64,000 bases of DNA from Gonapodya sp. JEL0774 (GCA_027604505.1 JADIIX010000048.1:62001-126000), one strand, 5' to 3'. Numbered from the stretch's first letter, positions 36,101 through 48,800 are shown. Notes: generated by a model not told the origin, from the letters alone. Program-made: numbers and translations.

Positions 36101-36814
36101 GATCGCGCCCGACAGGTTTTGGCGTATGGCAGCCAGTTCGCGGATCCGCGAGTGGAACCTGGTTATTGGAGGGCTTGGCATGGATTTGAAGTTCGCTATG
36201 GAAATGAAGACACTTTCAAGGAGATGCTTCGAATCAAGCGTAGTGTTCAGGCCAAGTTCAATACTGAAGTTGGAGTAAGTGGCCGCATTCCCTTACATTG
36301 TTCAACTCATCCTTGTTAACGGCATACACTATCACTACAGTTCATATCAGCTCAAATACTTGCTGCAAAGGCTTCCCAGAACCCATCTGCGGATCCGACA
36401 AAACCACAGTCAGCAATGGAACTTCTCGAGCAAGAGGCACTTGCAGCTGAGCAGCAGGCGATTTTAGCGAACGAGAGAGCCGAAGAACAAAGGGAACGAA
36501 GAGAAGCGGGGATAGGGTCCATGTTTGTAAAAGCGAAGCATGGTGGACTCGCAGGCAATGCCGAAGGGGAAGGTTCAGACAAAGGTGGGACTGGAGGGAC
36601 AAACAACCCGGAGGCTATTGATATTGGTATGTTGGAGGATGAAGAGGATGACGATGCCACCGGCGGGGACGAATCAAATGAAGGCATTCACCAGCTCCAG
36701 GAAAAGGCAGTGCCAGAAGGTGTGTATGGAGGACTCTTAAAACGGGTGGCTCAGGACACTGATGGTTATGGTGAGGGCGGCGGTGGTGGACGAGAGGCTA
36801 AACGACGTCGTTGA
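33129..36814 (+). CDS. SYF1: Pre-mRNA splicing factor SYF1 (XAB2), HAT-repeat protein, 1078 aa
   Basis: HAT/TPR superhelical scaffold of the Prp19-associated NineTeen complex in the spliceosome; the human form XAB2 also acts in transcription-coupled repair. Exons 33129-33202, 33385-33516, 33578-34120, 34186-35682, 35758-36274 and 36341-36814 join in phase. HAT repeats run throughout, with ALEEHILRHPYVLKNWLTYI, GSYKLWKLYLDFR, RTFDRALRALPITQHGRIW, AKFTDQVGKLW, RQNPHNVHEWLRR, RYGGAKLERARDLFESAL and FEVRYGNEDTFKEMLRIKRS in the family order. It exceeds human XAB2 (855 aa) mainly through a Lys/Arg then Asp/Glu insert (about residues 400-445) and a longer Gly/Glu-rich tail ending KRRR. The short first exon is the least certain part. 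Confidence 0.92.
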
Positions 36815-36951
36815 GTTAGATAATTTCTTAGTTCTGTGCTGTGGTGTCCACACAACGAGTAAAGACGCTGTCTCATCAGATTTCGAAACAATCTGCATTA
36901 CAGCATCGAACCGGGGAAAGACCTTTTGGAGTGAATAAAGAATATATCCCA

Positions 36952-38698
36952 ATGGAGAACAGCTGGGACGGAGCGAATGACAGTCCGTCCATTCCGGTCG
37001 CAAACACGACGGTAGAAGGTGCTCGGTTTCGGTACCTCTGCCATGCTTGCGGATCCATAACAGAGCGGGACTCTCAGAGTCTTATTTGTGCGCATTGTGG
37101 CTCGGACTTCGTCGAAGAGGTTCGTGATTGCCGAGGGTGAAGAAGGGATCGACAGGGACCATTGGCGGTTTCATGCACTCCTTGGTTCTTATTTCGAGAA
37201 CGTGTGGCAGGGATATTTCGCACTGACTCTAGGACTATTGTGAATGTACCATTGTTGACTATCACTTCCTTCTTAGAATCCATCACAGGATATTGAGCAT
37301 CAATACGCCAACGACGGTGAAACTGGTGACGATGACGATTCTCCATTCACCGACTTCTTGGCAGGAAGACTTCCATTGGGCTCAAGACCCTTGTTGAACA
37401 GTGATGCTGACGGAGATGGGGACGGAGATCGGGAGGATGGGCAAGGAGAACATCTTCCTGGAGAGTTTCCGTCCAGGAGCCGAGCAAGACGTAATTTTGA
37501 GGGTGGAAGTACGGCTGCACAGAACCAAACAGACATCCTCGCTGCACTTGTGAGTTTCAAGGTAAACCCAACTTTGTTCCGCCGACTCGGGCGGCACACT
37601 GCTTCGCGGAGCCTATGAAGCAATCACCCAGCCGCAGGGTCGAGCGCTGCTTGTCACCGACACCGACTGTGAAGAAGTTGGTCGTGGCGACCGTGTCAGT
37701 CCCGACAATTTGAAGTCAACTTCTTAGATTTCTAAGCGGTTCCACCAGTGCTCACGCTTTCTTTTGAAATTCCCAGATTGCTGGGCTCCTCCAGCAGCAT
37801 GTGGGATCAAGTTCTCAGGTGCTAGTTCGCACTGTTGGACCGGATGGACGAGCTACTGAAGGTGCTGTGGGGAGTGGATCTACTCCGAGTGGAGTTTCAA
37901 CAACCGAAACTACTGCGGGTCCTTCTGTGATCGGTCCATTCCCGGGGTCGTTCATGGGGGGTAATGGTGGACGCGTTGGTGGAGGAGAATACCCGCCTAT
38001 GTACCCACTTTTGTCAGCACTCTTTTCTGAGTTTGGCGGGAGGGGAACTGCAGGTGGGGGAAATGGCAGCGGCAGCGCACTCTTTCGGTTGTTGGGAGGC
38101 GTTGGTAATCCCGCGGACTATGCGCACGGGCGACAATTGGACGATGTGATCACCCAACTTATGGAAGAAGCCGCGAGGCAGCAAGCACCACCACCGTGAG
38201 CGCTGTAGTCAATGTGCTGCAAGTACTTTCTATTTTGATCGCAGCATACTACCATCTAGAGCGCCGGAGGATGCTATAAAGGCACTACTCAAAGTTACTG
38301 TAACAAAAGAAATGCTGGAAGGGGACGGGAAAAGTGAAGGAGAATTGGGTACTGGACTGGTTCCATGTACAGTTTGTCAAGGTACGTTAGTATTCGGGCT
38401 GTGAGAACTCATGAGGCTGCTGGACAACTCGTGACCCTGTTGACGACTCGTTTCAGACTCATACGCTGTCGGAGATGTTGTTGACAAAATGCCCTGCGGT
38501 CATGTCTTCCACGGTTCTTGCTTGGAGAGCTGGCTTCATATCAATGGAACGTGGTAAATAGCGTTTTAGCAACCTGAAGTGTCTCACAGCTAATTTGCGT
38601 CTGTCAGCCCGGTATGCAGATATAAGTTGGCCGGAGAAAACGGGGGTGGTCCTGCTCTCCATCAGAACCCAGAAGGATCTTCTTCCGACAATATCTGA
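36952..38698 (+). CDS. RING-H2 E3 ubiquitin ligase, RNF115/RNF126 type, 394 aa
   Basis: Domain plan matches the RNF115/RNF126 (BCA2) ligases: an N-terminal zinc ribbon that binds ubiquitin and a C-terminal RING-H2. Exons 36952-37119, 37277-37549, 37777-38195, 38245-38381, 38457-38553 and 38608-38698 join in phase. The zinc ribbon is YLCHACGSI then LICAHCGSDFVEEV (two CxxC pairs, residues 25-55). The middle is low-complexity, rich in Gly, Ser and Asp. The RING has PCTVCQDSY, VDKMPCGHVFHGSCLESWL and CPVCRY, with a complete C3H2C3 ligand set. Intron 37550-37776 is 227 bases, long for this region. The family is strong; the one-to-one orthologue is not assigned. Confidence 0.88.
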
Positions 38699-38780
38699 AT
38701 ATGAGAATGCAAATGGCGTTCGCTCTTTCCAGATCGTATGATACATAGATGACCGATTCTGAAGCCCCTTCAATGTGATT

Positions 38781-41230
38781 TCAATTAAACTGAATATTTG
38801 ACTGCCATAAATCTCGATCGCGCATTGCACGTAGGTGTCCTCCGTGAGTTCTGCTCAGCAATTCGAACGCTTGCTTCACATAAAGCGAGTCACAGAGGCG
38901 ACTATGAGCCAGCATTTCCGAAAGGCGTGCTCGAGGATCTGCAAGGATCTTTTTTTCGTCGAAAGTTGAGACTGAGAAAAGGGGTTGCAGCAAGGGAAGC
39001 GCACCAGGCTTGCATGTGATGGACGATGAAGTTGGGGATAAAATTCGATCACGATCACTAGTCGAGAGAATATGTCAAATAGATTACCGAATTCCCGTAG
39101 ATGCTCTTCAATACGGACCTTTCAACCACCGGCCGCACGACAGCTCGGAGCGTCTCCAAGCGGCGCTCTCGATCTTCGCACTTTCGCTGTTCCTGATCAG
39201 CCTTTTCCTTCATCTCTTTCACCTTCCTTTCGTGAATCTCTTTGCGCGCTCTGGTCCTTTTTCGATTTGCAGATTGCAGGGCTTCGTATGCTTTCTGCCA
39301 CTCACGGTGACGAACCTCTTCAGCCAGCGCTAGGGATTGCTTCAGTTTTTCCTTCTCCTCGTTTGCTGTTTTAAGCAAATGCCTTGTAAGTTCTCTGCAC
39401 CTGCGTTCCTTCTCGATATTTGCGGTCTCTTTTGCCTTCGCTAGCATCCACAGCGTTAACGCAGCTTTCTCTTGCTCCTCACGTTTATGTAGATTCAACG
39501 TGCGAAGACTAATCAATCGATTGCGTAGATTTGCGCGCCTAGATGCATCGGCGGCGGCGAGTTTAGCGGAAGCAAGGTCTTTGACGTGAGAGTTATTCAC
39601 TGCCTGTGGGGTTTACGAGTATCGTATTATGTTTGATGAAGCCTCAAGCGGTTGGATCCCACTCACTTGCACTCTTCGGAGGATATCTAAAACCATCGTT
39701 TTCCTCTCTAGATTCCATCTACACGAGATATCAAGAACCCTATCACGACCGATTTGTTTCTTCAGATACCACTCTTTCGCGCGAAGAATGGCCTTTTGCG
39801 ATTGTGACGGAAACTGAATTTTCAGGCGCTCGAGCAGAAGCGAGCGCAGAGTTGACCGCGGGAGGGCTGATAGATTATGAAAGCAGAGGTCGATAGCAGT
39901 GAAATTGGATTGCATCTTTCCTGTCCCTACAGTGGCTAGATCGGGTATGGGAATTGGCACCAGAGACGTTGGCTTTGGTGGATTCATGAAGCGATTATAA
40001 ACATCCACAATGTGTGCAAGAACTCGTAAAGGTGATCCATCGTTTCTGCTCTGTTCCAAAGAGTCGTCCCAACCCCACACCCACCCTTTAGGAGGTATCA
40101 AATGCCGATCGCGGACATCTTCCAAGTAGTTCCGATACTCTTTGTCCATTTCCTCATAGGCAATCAGCATTGTTTGAAGTAATGAGTTGTCCGCGCATGG
40201 GACATCAAGTAAGGAGACCAGCATGCTAGGTTCCTCTTGATGAAAATCACGAGAAATTTCTATGCAGAGTGGGGTCGGGTTCGTCCAAGTATGACCGAGG
40301 ATATTTCGTTCAAAACTCATAAAAGTGCTGTAGCAGACTTACGTTCTTCGTCGTCGGTCGACCAGAACAGCATAGAAACAGGAACAGAACACCACAGTTC
40401 CCCGTCCACGTAGTCATAATGTTGCCCATCCAATAATAGTTCCAGATACTCTAGGCAATTGCTTGCGAATGCTGGGAACTTTGTTTCTAGATCATGAGCA
40501 TACAAAGCAGCATCCCGTTCACATTGAGCTGCAAGCAACAGGGCTTTGGCCCGGAGAACTTGGAACGATTGTTCGTGAGACGCCTTATTTGAGCTCACAC
40601 TATCTGCGTAGATACTGGTGCGGATTTGTTGGACACTAGCGAGTAAATCTGCAGAGATCGCAATTGCTGTAGTATGAACACATGTGTCTGCAGAAAACTA
40701 ACTGTCAATCTCAGACCTTGAGATTCTTTCTTTCGTATGACCTCTCTTTGGTCTTCTTCATTTGAAAGTTCATCGATCAGTGTGAGCAATTCCAGATCAG
40801 CCGTCGCCATCGAGAGATCCTTTTGCCCGATGTACAGCCCAAATCCATCATCATACCACAATCGGATCGTTCTTTTCAATTGGGATCCGAGACGATCTGC
40901 CAAATCGTCCAGCGTGAACCATTCTGAGACCCAAACGCTCCGATGGAGAACCATACGCCGGAGCTTCTTTACGTCGCAGCTCGATTCCTGACGAAGTGTA
41001 TCGAGAAAAGGCAGCATGATCTGCGTTTCATGTAAATCAGGATCAGACGTAGTGGGTTGTGCATCCGTGTTCGTCTGATCGCCTCCGGCGTGTTTCGAGA
41101 TTGTATTTTGTTTGAGTCCCCGCACTCGCGTCTTCTTCTGCATCGCGATCTCGTAATCGTCTGGGTGCACCAGACGACGCGTAGCGCGTGTTAGCGCGAC
41201 AGACAACTGATTGTCGATCGATGTAGCCAT
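38781..41230 (-). CDS. CCDC148: CCDC148-like coiled-coil protein (cilium-associated family), 718 aa
   Basis: CCDC148 is a poorly studied coiled-coil family found in animals and other flagellated eukaryotes. Exons 41230-40717, 40648-40343, 40259-39667, 39603-39088 and 39008-38781 join in phase to 718 residues (human about 590). The middle has the YRNYLEDVRDRH and GRDRVLDISCRW segments. Exon 4 is a long Lys/Glu/Arg coiled coil (about residues 470-640). The C-terminus carries the clearest signature: LQPLFSVSTFDEKKILADPR, then an Arg-Leu helix and DSLYVKQAFELLSR, which line up with the end of human CCDC148 (PLF, T-DP-R and YAKE segments). The N-terminal 200 residues are not recognised. The gene lies a few kb from an AXDND1-like gene, fitting a flagellated organism. 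Confidence 0.75.
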
Positions 41231-41366
41231 ATCCTGCTATATGAATAAGGAGAGATTCAGACGACAGCAAATCTGGAAAAGTTTACAATTACAGTATCGG
41301 CACACCAAAACTTGTTCAATTCACTTTACTGAATATTCGCAACCGAGTACATCATAAAAAACCTAG

Positions 41367-41854
41367 CTATTCGTCGTCCGTATCACTTTGCCCCGCACCA
41401 ACGTCCGGTATTTTGTCTCCTGCCACATGTTCGTCCTCATCCGACTCTTCGCCAAAAACGACTTCGGCAGCAGCTCGCCTAATGAATAGAAGCGGATACA
41501 CTCGTGCATCTGCCCTCATACAGTTGACAAAGCAGACGACTTCACCCACCGCCTCTTGTTTGGATTAATTAGACTTCTTTCCGACTTGCTGCCCAAGCCG
41601 ACCATCTTTGGCTTTTCTTTCACTCGCCGACCTCCGGGTCCTCCGTGCATGGGCCTGTAGTTCATCGCAGAGTCCATGGTCGACGCCCCTATTCGTCCGT
41701 CACGGGACCCAGTTGTCAATTTGGCTGTCTCCATTTGCTGAAGTTTCTCTTTGTGAAACTTTAATTCAGATTCTGTTTGTTCCAGCTTCTTCCGCAATGC
41801 ATCGAACTCGGCAGCTAATGAGGTTACAAGCTTACGGTCTTTCATCTCGGACAT
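41367..41854 (-). CDS. Small coiled-coil protein of unknown function, 138 aa
   Basis: Exons 41854-41550 and 41478-41367 join to 138 residues. ATG 41854 is the first in the frame; the frame continues upstream without another ATG. The first 45 residues form a coiled coil (EFDALRKKLEQTESELKFHK). A Gly/Met/Arg-rich linker, a basic patch (NPNKRRR) and an acidic Asp/Glu tail ending in SDTDDE follow. No family recognised. It sits upstream of the CCDC148-like gene on the same strand, with a 136-base gap. Confidence 0.6.
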
Positions 41855-41972
41855 GGTTGGTTGAACCCGACTCACTTTTCGCAGGATCCTCTCCTATATA
41901 ACACCGCCGCTTCTCAGCGCAAGCTGTGAACAGCTTGGCAAAGTGCATTTGCATTACTCAGCAGATTTTTTA

Positions 41973-42649
41973 CTACTCGCTCAAACCCTCCCTCACCTTG
42001 ACCATCAGCTCAGAGACTCGCACTTTAGCCTCATCCGGTTCAATTTTCTCCAACGTATCAAAGCGAATGGGATGCGAGGAATCGGGTTCTATCGTGAACT
42101 GAAAATCTTGGGGGATGAACCTTTCGGCGAACGATAGAAGATTGATTGAGGCGTCTTACATTGACATACTCTCCCTTGACGTCCACTTTGAGATTCCCAT
42201 GTGGTAGCTCATTCACCTGAGGAAGAGCACGAAGCTGAATTAGTGGTTAGATGGACGCACCTCATTACCTCCATCGCACTATTCTTTTTGCAAAATCCTC
42301 CTGCCTCTGTAATCCTGACGCCAAAATCAGTTTACTTAGTTGGTTGCCGGTGTAAGTCCGTCGAAACCATCGATCTCTTGGTGGTGAAGGAAGGCCTTAA
42401 GCCGAATGCGAGTCGCGATTTGAATTGAGATCGGAGTTCACCTTCCATCTGTCACGTTGATTGTGAGAGAATGATCGGTTGCTCCCATGTAGACAAAGAG
42501 TTGAAGTGGATGGTAGACAAGCTGAACAAGCTTGTCCATGAGAAAAATGAGTGACATAACGATGACCTTGAGGGGAGAAACGTAGATATCTCTCATGCTG
42601 TGTATCTTCAACTTACGTCATTGAGAGCGCTAAGAGTTTTCGTTCCCAT
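41973..42649 (-). CDS. Hypothetical 128-aa protein, 5 exons
   Basis: Exons 42649-42617, 42566-42442, 42314-42269, 42216-42160 and 42098-41973 join in phase, all with good GT-AG signals, which is hard to obtain by chance. The protein starts MGTKTLSALND, has an amphipathic to hydrophobic segment (about 12-40, ending LQLFVYMGATD), then a beta-rich middle (SLTINVTDGR, NLKVDVKGEYVNF) and an acidic, Lys-rich helix at the end. No signal peptide is obvious. I do not recognise the family; a small all-beta plus helix fold is likely from the pattern. Confidence 0.55.
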
Positions 42650-43737
42650 CGCTCCAAAGATACAAATCAATCGGGAACTTCATGATGCACAGAACACAAC
42701 GAAGAAAAGCAGAACCGACTCAGCGCACAACTCGCATACCAATAAATCAGAGTGCTATTATTGCGTCGGGTCACTGGTTACCATCTCAGGAAGCACCGGA
42801 CTTGTGAATGGTTGCTTGCCGTCACGAAGACTCCATACTTCACGGCAGCAGAAAGCGAAAATGCTGTCACAACCCCAACACGGAACGTTTGGAACACCCA
42901 CTAAACAGTGGAAATCGGGAATATGCTCCATCGCCCGCAATTCACCGTCTTTTTCGACCGGACGTTTTCGAGCGCCTGAAGTTCGTCCACCCGGCTGATC
43001 GTGCACCTCACGTCTACTGTAGTGAACAACTCCTGGGTCTTGGAGCCATTGCCGAGCGGTTCTGGATCCAAGGAATCACGTCTAAGGGCTTGGATTAGTG
43101 TGTATCAGTATGAACGTCCCACTTATTGAGTTATTGCAGAATCCTTCGACAACAGGGTGATGTTGTCCGATTAGAGGACATTATGGCAAGGCAGACAGAC
43201 GACGAAAGCACCGGACTTGATAAACGGAAGTGCTTTCGAATGGTCTGCGACTATATACCTAGAGGTCCGTGCAGTCCCTCCTTCTTCAGCTTCTTGTACA
43301 TTCGCCTAACGTAATCTGCGAACTACAGACTCCCCGTGGAGACTGATTATGCCATTCTAGTATTCTATTGTAGCTATTACACGGAGAACCTCAACAAAAG
43401 CTACGTTTATGTATCGCGCCACTTATTGTACTCTTATAAGGGCTCCCGGGTTGATTCAAAGCAAGTCGACCCGTGATTGAATCTGATTAGTGACAGCAAT
43501 GGTGGGACGAGACGGTCCATCACCTGCACCAAACCATAGTCCGACATCGGAAACCAACCGCAACCAAGTCTCTCCAATAGGCGGGGTAGACGGGGTAGAC
43601 GGGGTGGACGGGGTAGACGGGGTAGTGTGAACTTGCCCAACTACTCAAAGACCGACAAAGTTTTACTGTGTCGGTCTTAGCGCAAACAAAAACTACTACA
43701 TTTCACTCCTGGCGAACATTCGTCCATCAAACTCGCA
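42650..43737. other. No gene supported; contains a short minisatellite
   Basis: Several open frames overlap here on both strands. The one at 42861-42998 (plus) has a WKSGICS motif that briefly recalls PLAC8 proteins, but no cysteine-rich core follows. A plus-strand acceptor at 43139 leads to a 40-codon open segment without a matching upstream exon. The 43583-43625 tandem repeat lies near the 3' end of the severin gene. I see no gene I can support. Confidence 0.4.
43583..43625. repeat. 9-bp minisatellite, about 4.8 copies
   Basis: Tandem copies of the 9-mer GGGGTAGAC: four full units, the third with one A-to-G change, and a partial fifth. On the minus strand it reads as a pyrimidine-rich repeat, roughly 110 bases past the severin stop codon. 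Confidence 0.9.
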
Positions 43738-45533
43738 CTAACTGCTTAGAAGGCTTCTAAAATGAGAGTTCTCTCCGCCCTCCAAGACACGCGATAGGGG
43801 CAAAGTGGATGGTCGGCGTTGCTGCATCTGCAGTTTGGTGCCCCAAAGCTGAATCTTCAGAAGATAACTCTCTTTCAACAAAACATGAACGCACCAGATA
43901 TTCAATTGCCAGGGAAAGACCGCTGCGACGCTCTTCATTAGACGAGTGCTTTCCAATCCATACGATAACTTCGCTTCCGCTGTCGAGCAAAAACACATCA
44001 TCCGATTTCTTGTTGACGGAACAGTTAGGGCTCATTGATTGCATTAGGGGGAGCTGGAAGCCTTTACCCACAAAATCACCCATTGTAATTGTACCTCGGC
44101 GAACCTCGGTGAAAGTAAGTTTGCCCGATGCCCGTACGATCTTCAGGAGGACTTTCGTGCCCGACGAAGACAGGCTCCTTGCTGTTGTCCAAATGTTTCA
44201 ACCAAGGCTTTGTCTTCAAAGTAAAAAACGGGCTCACCTGAATCGATCGCTGGCTTTATCCGGACATCCTGAACACTGGACGCCGGAACACCGAGGAGCT
44301 CCCAGAATCGCGCACCATCCCTATCCCCTTGATCAATGACCTGTATCAGACCCATTCAAACATTAGCGCCTGCCATCCAAGAATTCGACATCAAGAACCC
44401 ACCTTGACTTCAGCACCTCCGCGCTCCCCATCAAGGTATCGACAAAATCCAGCAGCAGTAACCCTTTCAATCCCGTTTGAATGCTTCCCATTCCATTGGT
44501 AAATCACTTTTCCATTGTCCAAAACAAAAACGTCCCCGTCGTTGAGACTATCTGCATTTAGGGGAACTTCATTCAGCAATGCTTGATTCTTTTTCTGACC
44601 ACTCTTGACATGATAGAGGCGTGGTCGGAATACTTCACTCTATGTTGCAGCTTGTTTGTTGCTGATGAATCGATGTCACAAGTGCATCAACACGACAACT
44701 AACCTTCACATGCTTGAACCCAGAGTCAGCACCTCCTTTAGTGACAATAAAATTGTTGAAATAAGATAGAAAGAGAGGAGATTCGTTGCCCTGGACTTCA
44801 CGGTGCTGGACAGCGGTGGTGTGAAGATCTAACGCCAGATAGGATTTTAACCATGGACTTCTTCAGGTACACCACGTGATGATTAACTTGCAGTCATCGA
44901 GTTCCACTGTCTTGTATGCTGCAGTGCCTGCTTCATCTTGGGTTGTCTCGAGCCCCAAAAAGAAGTGGATATCATGGTAGAGCTTTGGCGCTGAAGGTTC
45001 TTTCCATGTCTGTCAGTGTGTATTGATGGTCAGCACTCAGCAGGAACGTAGCGCTGCTTCATAGGGCGATTTGTCAGTGATTGACGTACGTTCAAAACTA
45101 TATACTGAACGAAGTTGTTCAAACTTGTGAGCAATCAGTGTCATTCAAGCACCCAAGACAATCACGAACCGAGTCTCCGGTAAAAAACTGTCCATAGTGC
45201 GAGGGATCAACAGGGACAACCTTGAAGTTGACGATCCTCCAGACACGCAATTCAACTGCCTCCCCCACTCCTCTCCACTGGGCTTCTGTTTCCGCCGCAG
45301 AGAGGCGGACTTTCTTTTCAAGCTGTGGGAGAGAAGGGGTGCGAACACCGTTGGTGCGAAAGCTTCTCGAGATCAAGGTTCCGCGTGTAAGCAAAGCTTC
45401 TATACACATACATCTGTTCCAAGCCCTGCGATATTCGAGTCGCTTAGATCTGATTACATGGAGAATTTTATTTGAGTTGTTGAAGTGAATGCGACGAACG
45501 CATCTCCTTACCGAGCTGCTTTGGCTTCATCAT
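43738..45533 (-). CDS. Severin/fragmin-type gelsolin family actin-binding protein, 10 exons, 395 aa
   Basis: Calcium-regulated actin severing and capping protein with three gelsolin repeats. Exons 45533-45512, 45449-45412, 45322-45170, 45104-45090, 45009-44892, 44828-44704, 44639-44403, 44340-44238, 44181-43895 and 43827-43738 join in phase. The start [18 protein letters not shown] is the classical severin N-terminus. Repeat 1 has [53 protein letters not shown] and [18 protein letters not shown]. Repeat 2 has [21 protein letters not shown] and YQWNGKHSN. Repeat 3 has [28 protein letters not shown] and the ending [10 protein letters not shown]. Exon 4 is only 15 bases. The intron at 44891-44829 fits a GC-AG pair (GCAAGT donor). 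Confidence 0.92.
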
Positions 45534-45868
45534 AGCTGGGGATTGGACATATACGATGCCGGGTGTTGAACAGCATTGAGTTTAATATATGTTCACAAAC
45601 AGTAGCATTCGCAGCGGTAGCACGGACGAGGATTTTTTTTTGGCTCAGAATGGAACAGCGTCAGTGTGGAGATGTAATTCGCGGAGAGAGAGCAGGACGA
45701 ACATATTGCCAATGAGGCCACCGACTTTACATTGTATGTAATGCAAGATGTAATGGATAATGCACCGGTTTGTTACTTTCTCCCCTCTTGCGCTGCAGAA
45801 ATCAAATGGTGTAAAACACAGGTAAGGGTATGGTGTAATGAGATTCAGGATTATCATACAGTCAACAT

Positions 45869-48800
45869 TTATGTGCCGGTACTCTCGTTACCATCATCCG
45901 GAAACACCACGAGCCCAAGATCGTCCTCATTCACTTGATTCGTAAGTGGAACATACTGCGTCTTAGCAAATAGTCCAGCCACAGCGCCTGAACGAAGCAA
46001 ACGTTCACCGATTTGTATCCAAGCATCGCAGTGAGCTCTGGGGTACAAAATAGGGTTCTGTGTGATCGCACTCAAAGCCGCATATGACACCCAGTGCACG
46101 CCCGCGATACTCACTGTGCCAGTTCCCTCAAATCTCTGCCGTCATCTGCCTGCATCTCAATTGGTCCAGCATCTTGCATTAGGTTCCCTGTAAACACAGT
46201 CAGCTCGTGCCGGAGTTGATGATACTCTCGTTCCCAGCGTCGTTCGTCCGGCTGTGGGTGATGTCCAAACTCTTTCTTTGGCACAGGCGTTGAATCTGAC
46301 CGACTGCGGGAAGCTTGAGGTGTCCCACGGGATACGGAAGGGAGGGTCGACGTTGGCGGTATTGTTTTGGTGTTGGGGCTGCTTGTTGAGCTTCCAGTGG
46401 CTCTCTTCTTTGAATCTGAGCTCACATTCTCATTAGGTTTGGATGAAGATGATGGCGATGATTTCTCTTGCTCCGCTGTGCTTTCCCCATCAGAGCCTCG
46501 AATGTTCACTAGCAAGCCAACCATCCAAGTGACGGCTGACGAGTGTAAGCGACTGTTCTCCTCATGTCTGGCATCAGCATCAGTGGAAAGTTGATCCTGC
46601 ACACGATTGAGCCAACTATCAATGCGACTGGGAATTTTGGCCTGCTCTGTCTCTGTAGTGTTCGAAAGTGTGTCTGATCGCGAGGTGCAAGAAAGTACGG
46701 AATGGTGAACATTTGTGGGAAGCCCTTTGATTGTGGCCTTGGAAGTCGTAACTAACCTCTCAGTGCTTTCACAAGTTGGCTCCACGTTCTCAAACTCTCT
46801 CTGAGTGCAGAGCGCTCCTGCTCTGCCAAACCCAAATCGCCCTCTCGGGCATGGTACGCCGCGACTCTGTCTTCCAGTTGATTCTGCAGCGCAACCGCAG
46901 CCGATGCAACCCCGTCTTCACCCGCTAGTCGTGCTGCAAGTTTGTCACACCATCGATCCACATCCCGCCCTCCCCGTGTGAGAGTTTCCTTCATGGTACT
47001 GTACCTCGCTGCATTGGTTGACGCAGCATTTCTATTCAGCAACCGATTAGCTGACTCAAGCCACCCGTCCGACAGTCGTCGGGCAGAGAGCAGGTCCTCG
47101 CGCAGGGCTAAATATGCTTCAGAGGTGAAACGGCTAGCTATTCGAGAGCAGGCATCCAGCCAGTCCGCCAGGTGTTCCCCAGCTGTCCGGGCATCGCGCA
47201 CGTAAAAAACTTCAAGAAGGGGGTGGTGAGCCGCGGATGAAGCGACGGCAGCAGTGTTCACATTCACATTGCCCAAGATAATGTTCGGATCATTCACTTC
47301 AAGACCTCTCAGAACAGCCTGCATTGCCTTGCTCACAGCTGCGAGCGCCTCCACCCCTGCTTTATCCTCTTCAACCACGCGCTGTGATAACCCCATTAGC
47401 TGCCTTTTCCACTTGCCTACTTGGTCCGCTACCAATTCCACATCTCTGGCATTCGTCTGCGCGACGAGAACGGCCATCTTTGCTGCGCATCGCAAGCGTC
47501 CTTCTTCTTCATGTTGTAATCTCACCAAATCCTCCACACCATGTTCCTCTCCCGCTCTCACAGCGAGTGCAGTGGCTGCGTCCATCCAAACTGCCCGGTC
47601 CCGTTCTGCCTTGCCCAGTGCTGTTTCCAGTCGACGTCTTTGCATCGCATACAGAGCTCTATATTCTCGCACTACTTCATCTGCACCTTCTGCTGCCGTC
47701 ACAGCACGCACCAGCCTTTGTGCTGCTTCCCCTGCCCGTTGAGCAACCTCAGCATCATGCGCACGCACAAGCTCTACCCCGCGGGCGAGATCCCTTGCAG
47801 CCTCCCTTGCACGACGAAGTTCCTCCGCCAGTCGCGTGGACAGCTTCCGTTGCGCCTGTAGCTCGGCATGCATGTTACGGACGTGAACAGGTATTCGGCG
47901 GAACATGCCAGCGTATCGGCGTCGCACCTCAGCAAGGAGCTGACCTCGCTCAATCATTGTTACTGCGCACTGACGGACGAGCTCTGCGAGGACAGTGTCA
48001 TAAATGCGCTGCTCTTCGCGAATGATGCCCAGAAAAGCATGCAGGTCTGTAGGATAGATGGGGAAGGCCCCCCCGGTCTCGGTCGGCATAGGTGGCGAGC
48101 CGGTGGTAATGTCGTTGCCCACAATGACACCATCGGCTCCAATGGTAGAAAGCGCCCGCATCATTTCTTCTTTCACTGCGACCATCTCTTTTCGGGTGAG
48201 CGGGCGGAGAACGGAGGCTCCACGCACTGGTGTTTCGGTTGCTGGGTCGATTGAATCGATCTTGTGGAGGTGGGTTCAAGAACGAGGTATCAGTGAGTTG
48301 CCCGACCACGACGAAGTCCTTCCTTCTTTCACAGAAACTCACGGCACCTTCGCCCCTCTCTTCCAACTCGCCAGCAACTTCTCGGAGATCCGCGAGCACA
48401 TTCCGCCTGGACTTTGCTTGGAAGAGTTGAGATTGACCAAAATGAGATAGAGAGGAAGCTGGCCGCGAAGGGTTCGATGGGTGCCTTTGGTGAGAATGGG
48501 ATAGCCCAGGAGAATGCGACGACGGAGACATTGGGCGAGATATTGTCACAGAGGTGGTAGGAGGTTTCTCGGGGGATATGCTGACAGATTGCGATGTCTG
48601 GCCACTAGGTTTCCAACCAACGTATTTTCCACCAGCCCCATCAGGTGGCGGAGCATTCATCGACAGTTCAGTTGTTTCAGATTTATTGGCGCCCTGTGTA
48701 AGCGGTTTGCGCATGGACTCAGAGTCTCCTTGGGAGCCGGTGGCAGGGAGCGGCGGATCGGTTGGGTTGAGCGGACTAGAGGCTGAAGAGGAAACAAATG

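Noticed and set aside
42861-43100. Possible PLAC8-like protein from a WKSGICS motif
   Set aside because: The Cys-rich core and CP motifs of PLAC8 are absent and frames change without splice support.
47254-48254. Long plus-strand frames (162, 233 and 128 codons) opposite AXDND1
   Set aside because: Antisense to a high-GC coiled-coil exon, with no splice structure or family match.
48260-48343. Apparent frameshift in the AXDND1-like gene
   Set aside because: Explained by an 82-base intron with a GTGAGT donor and CACAAG acceptor that keeps phase.
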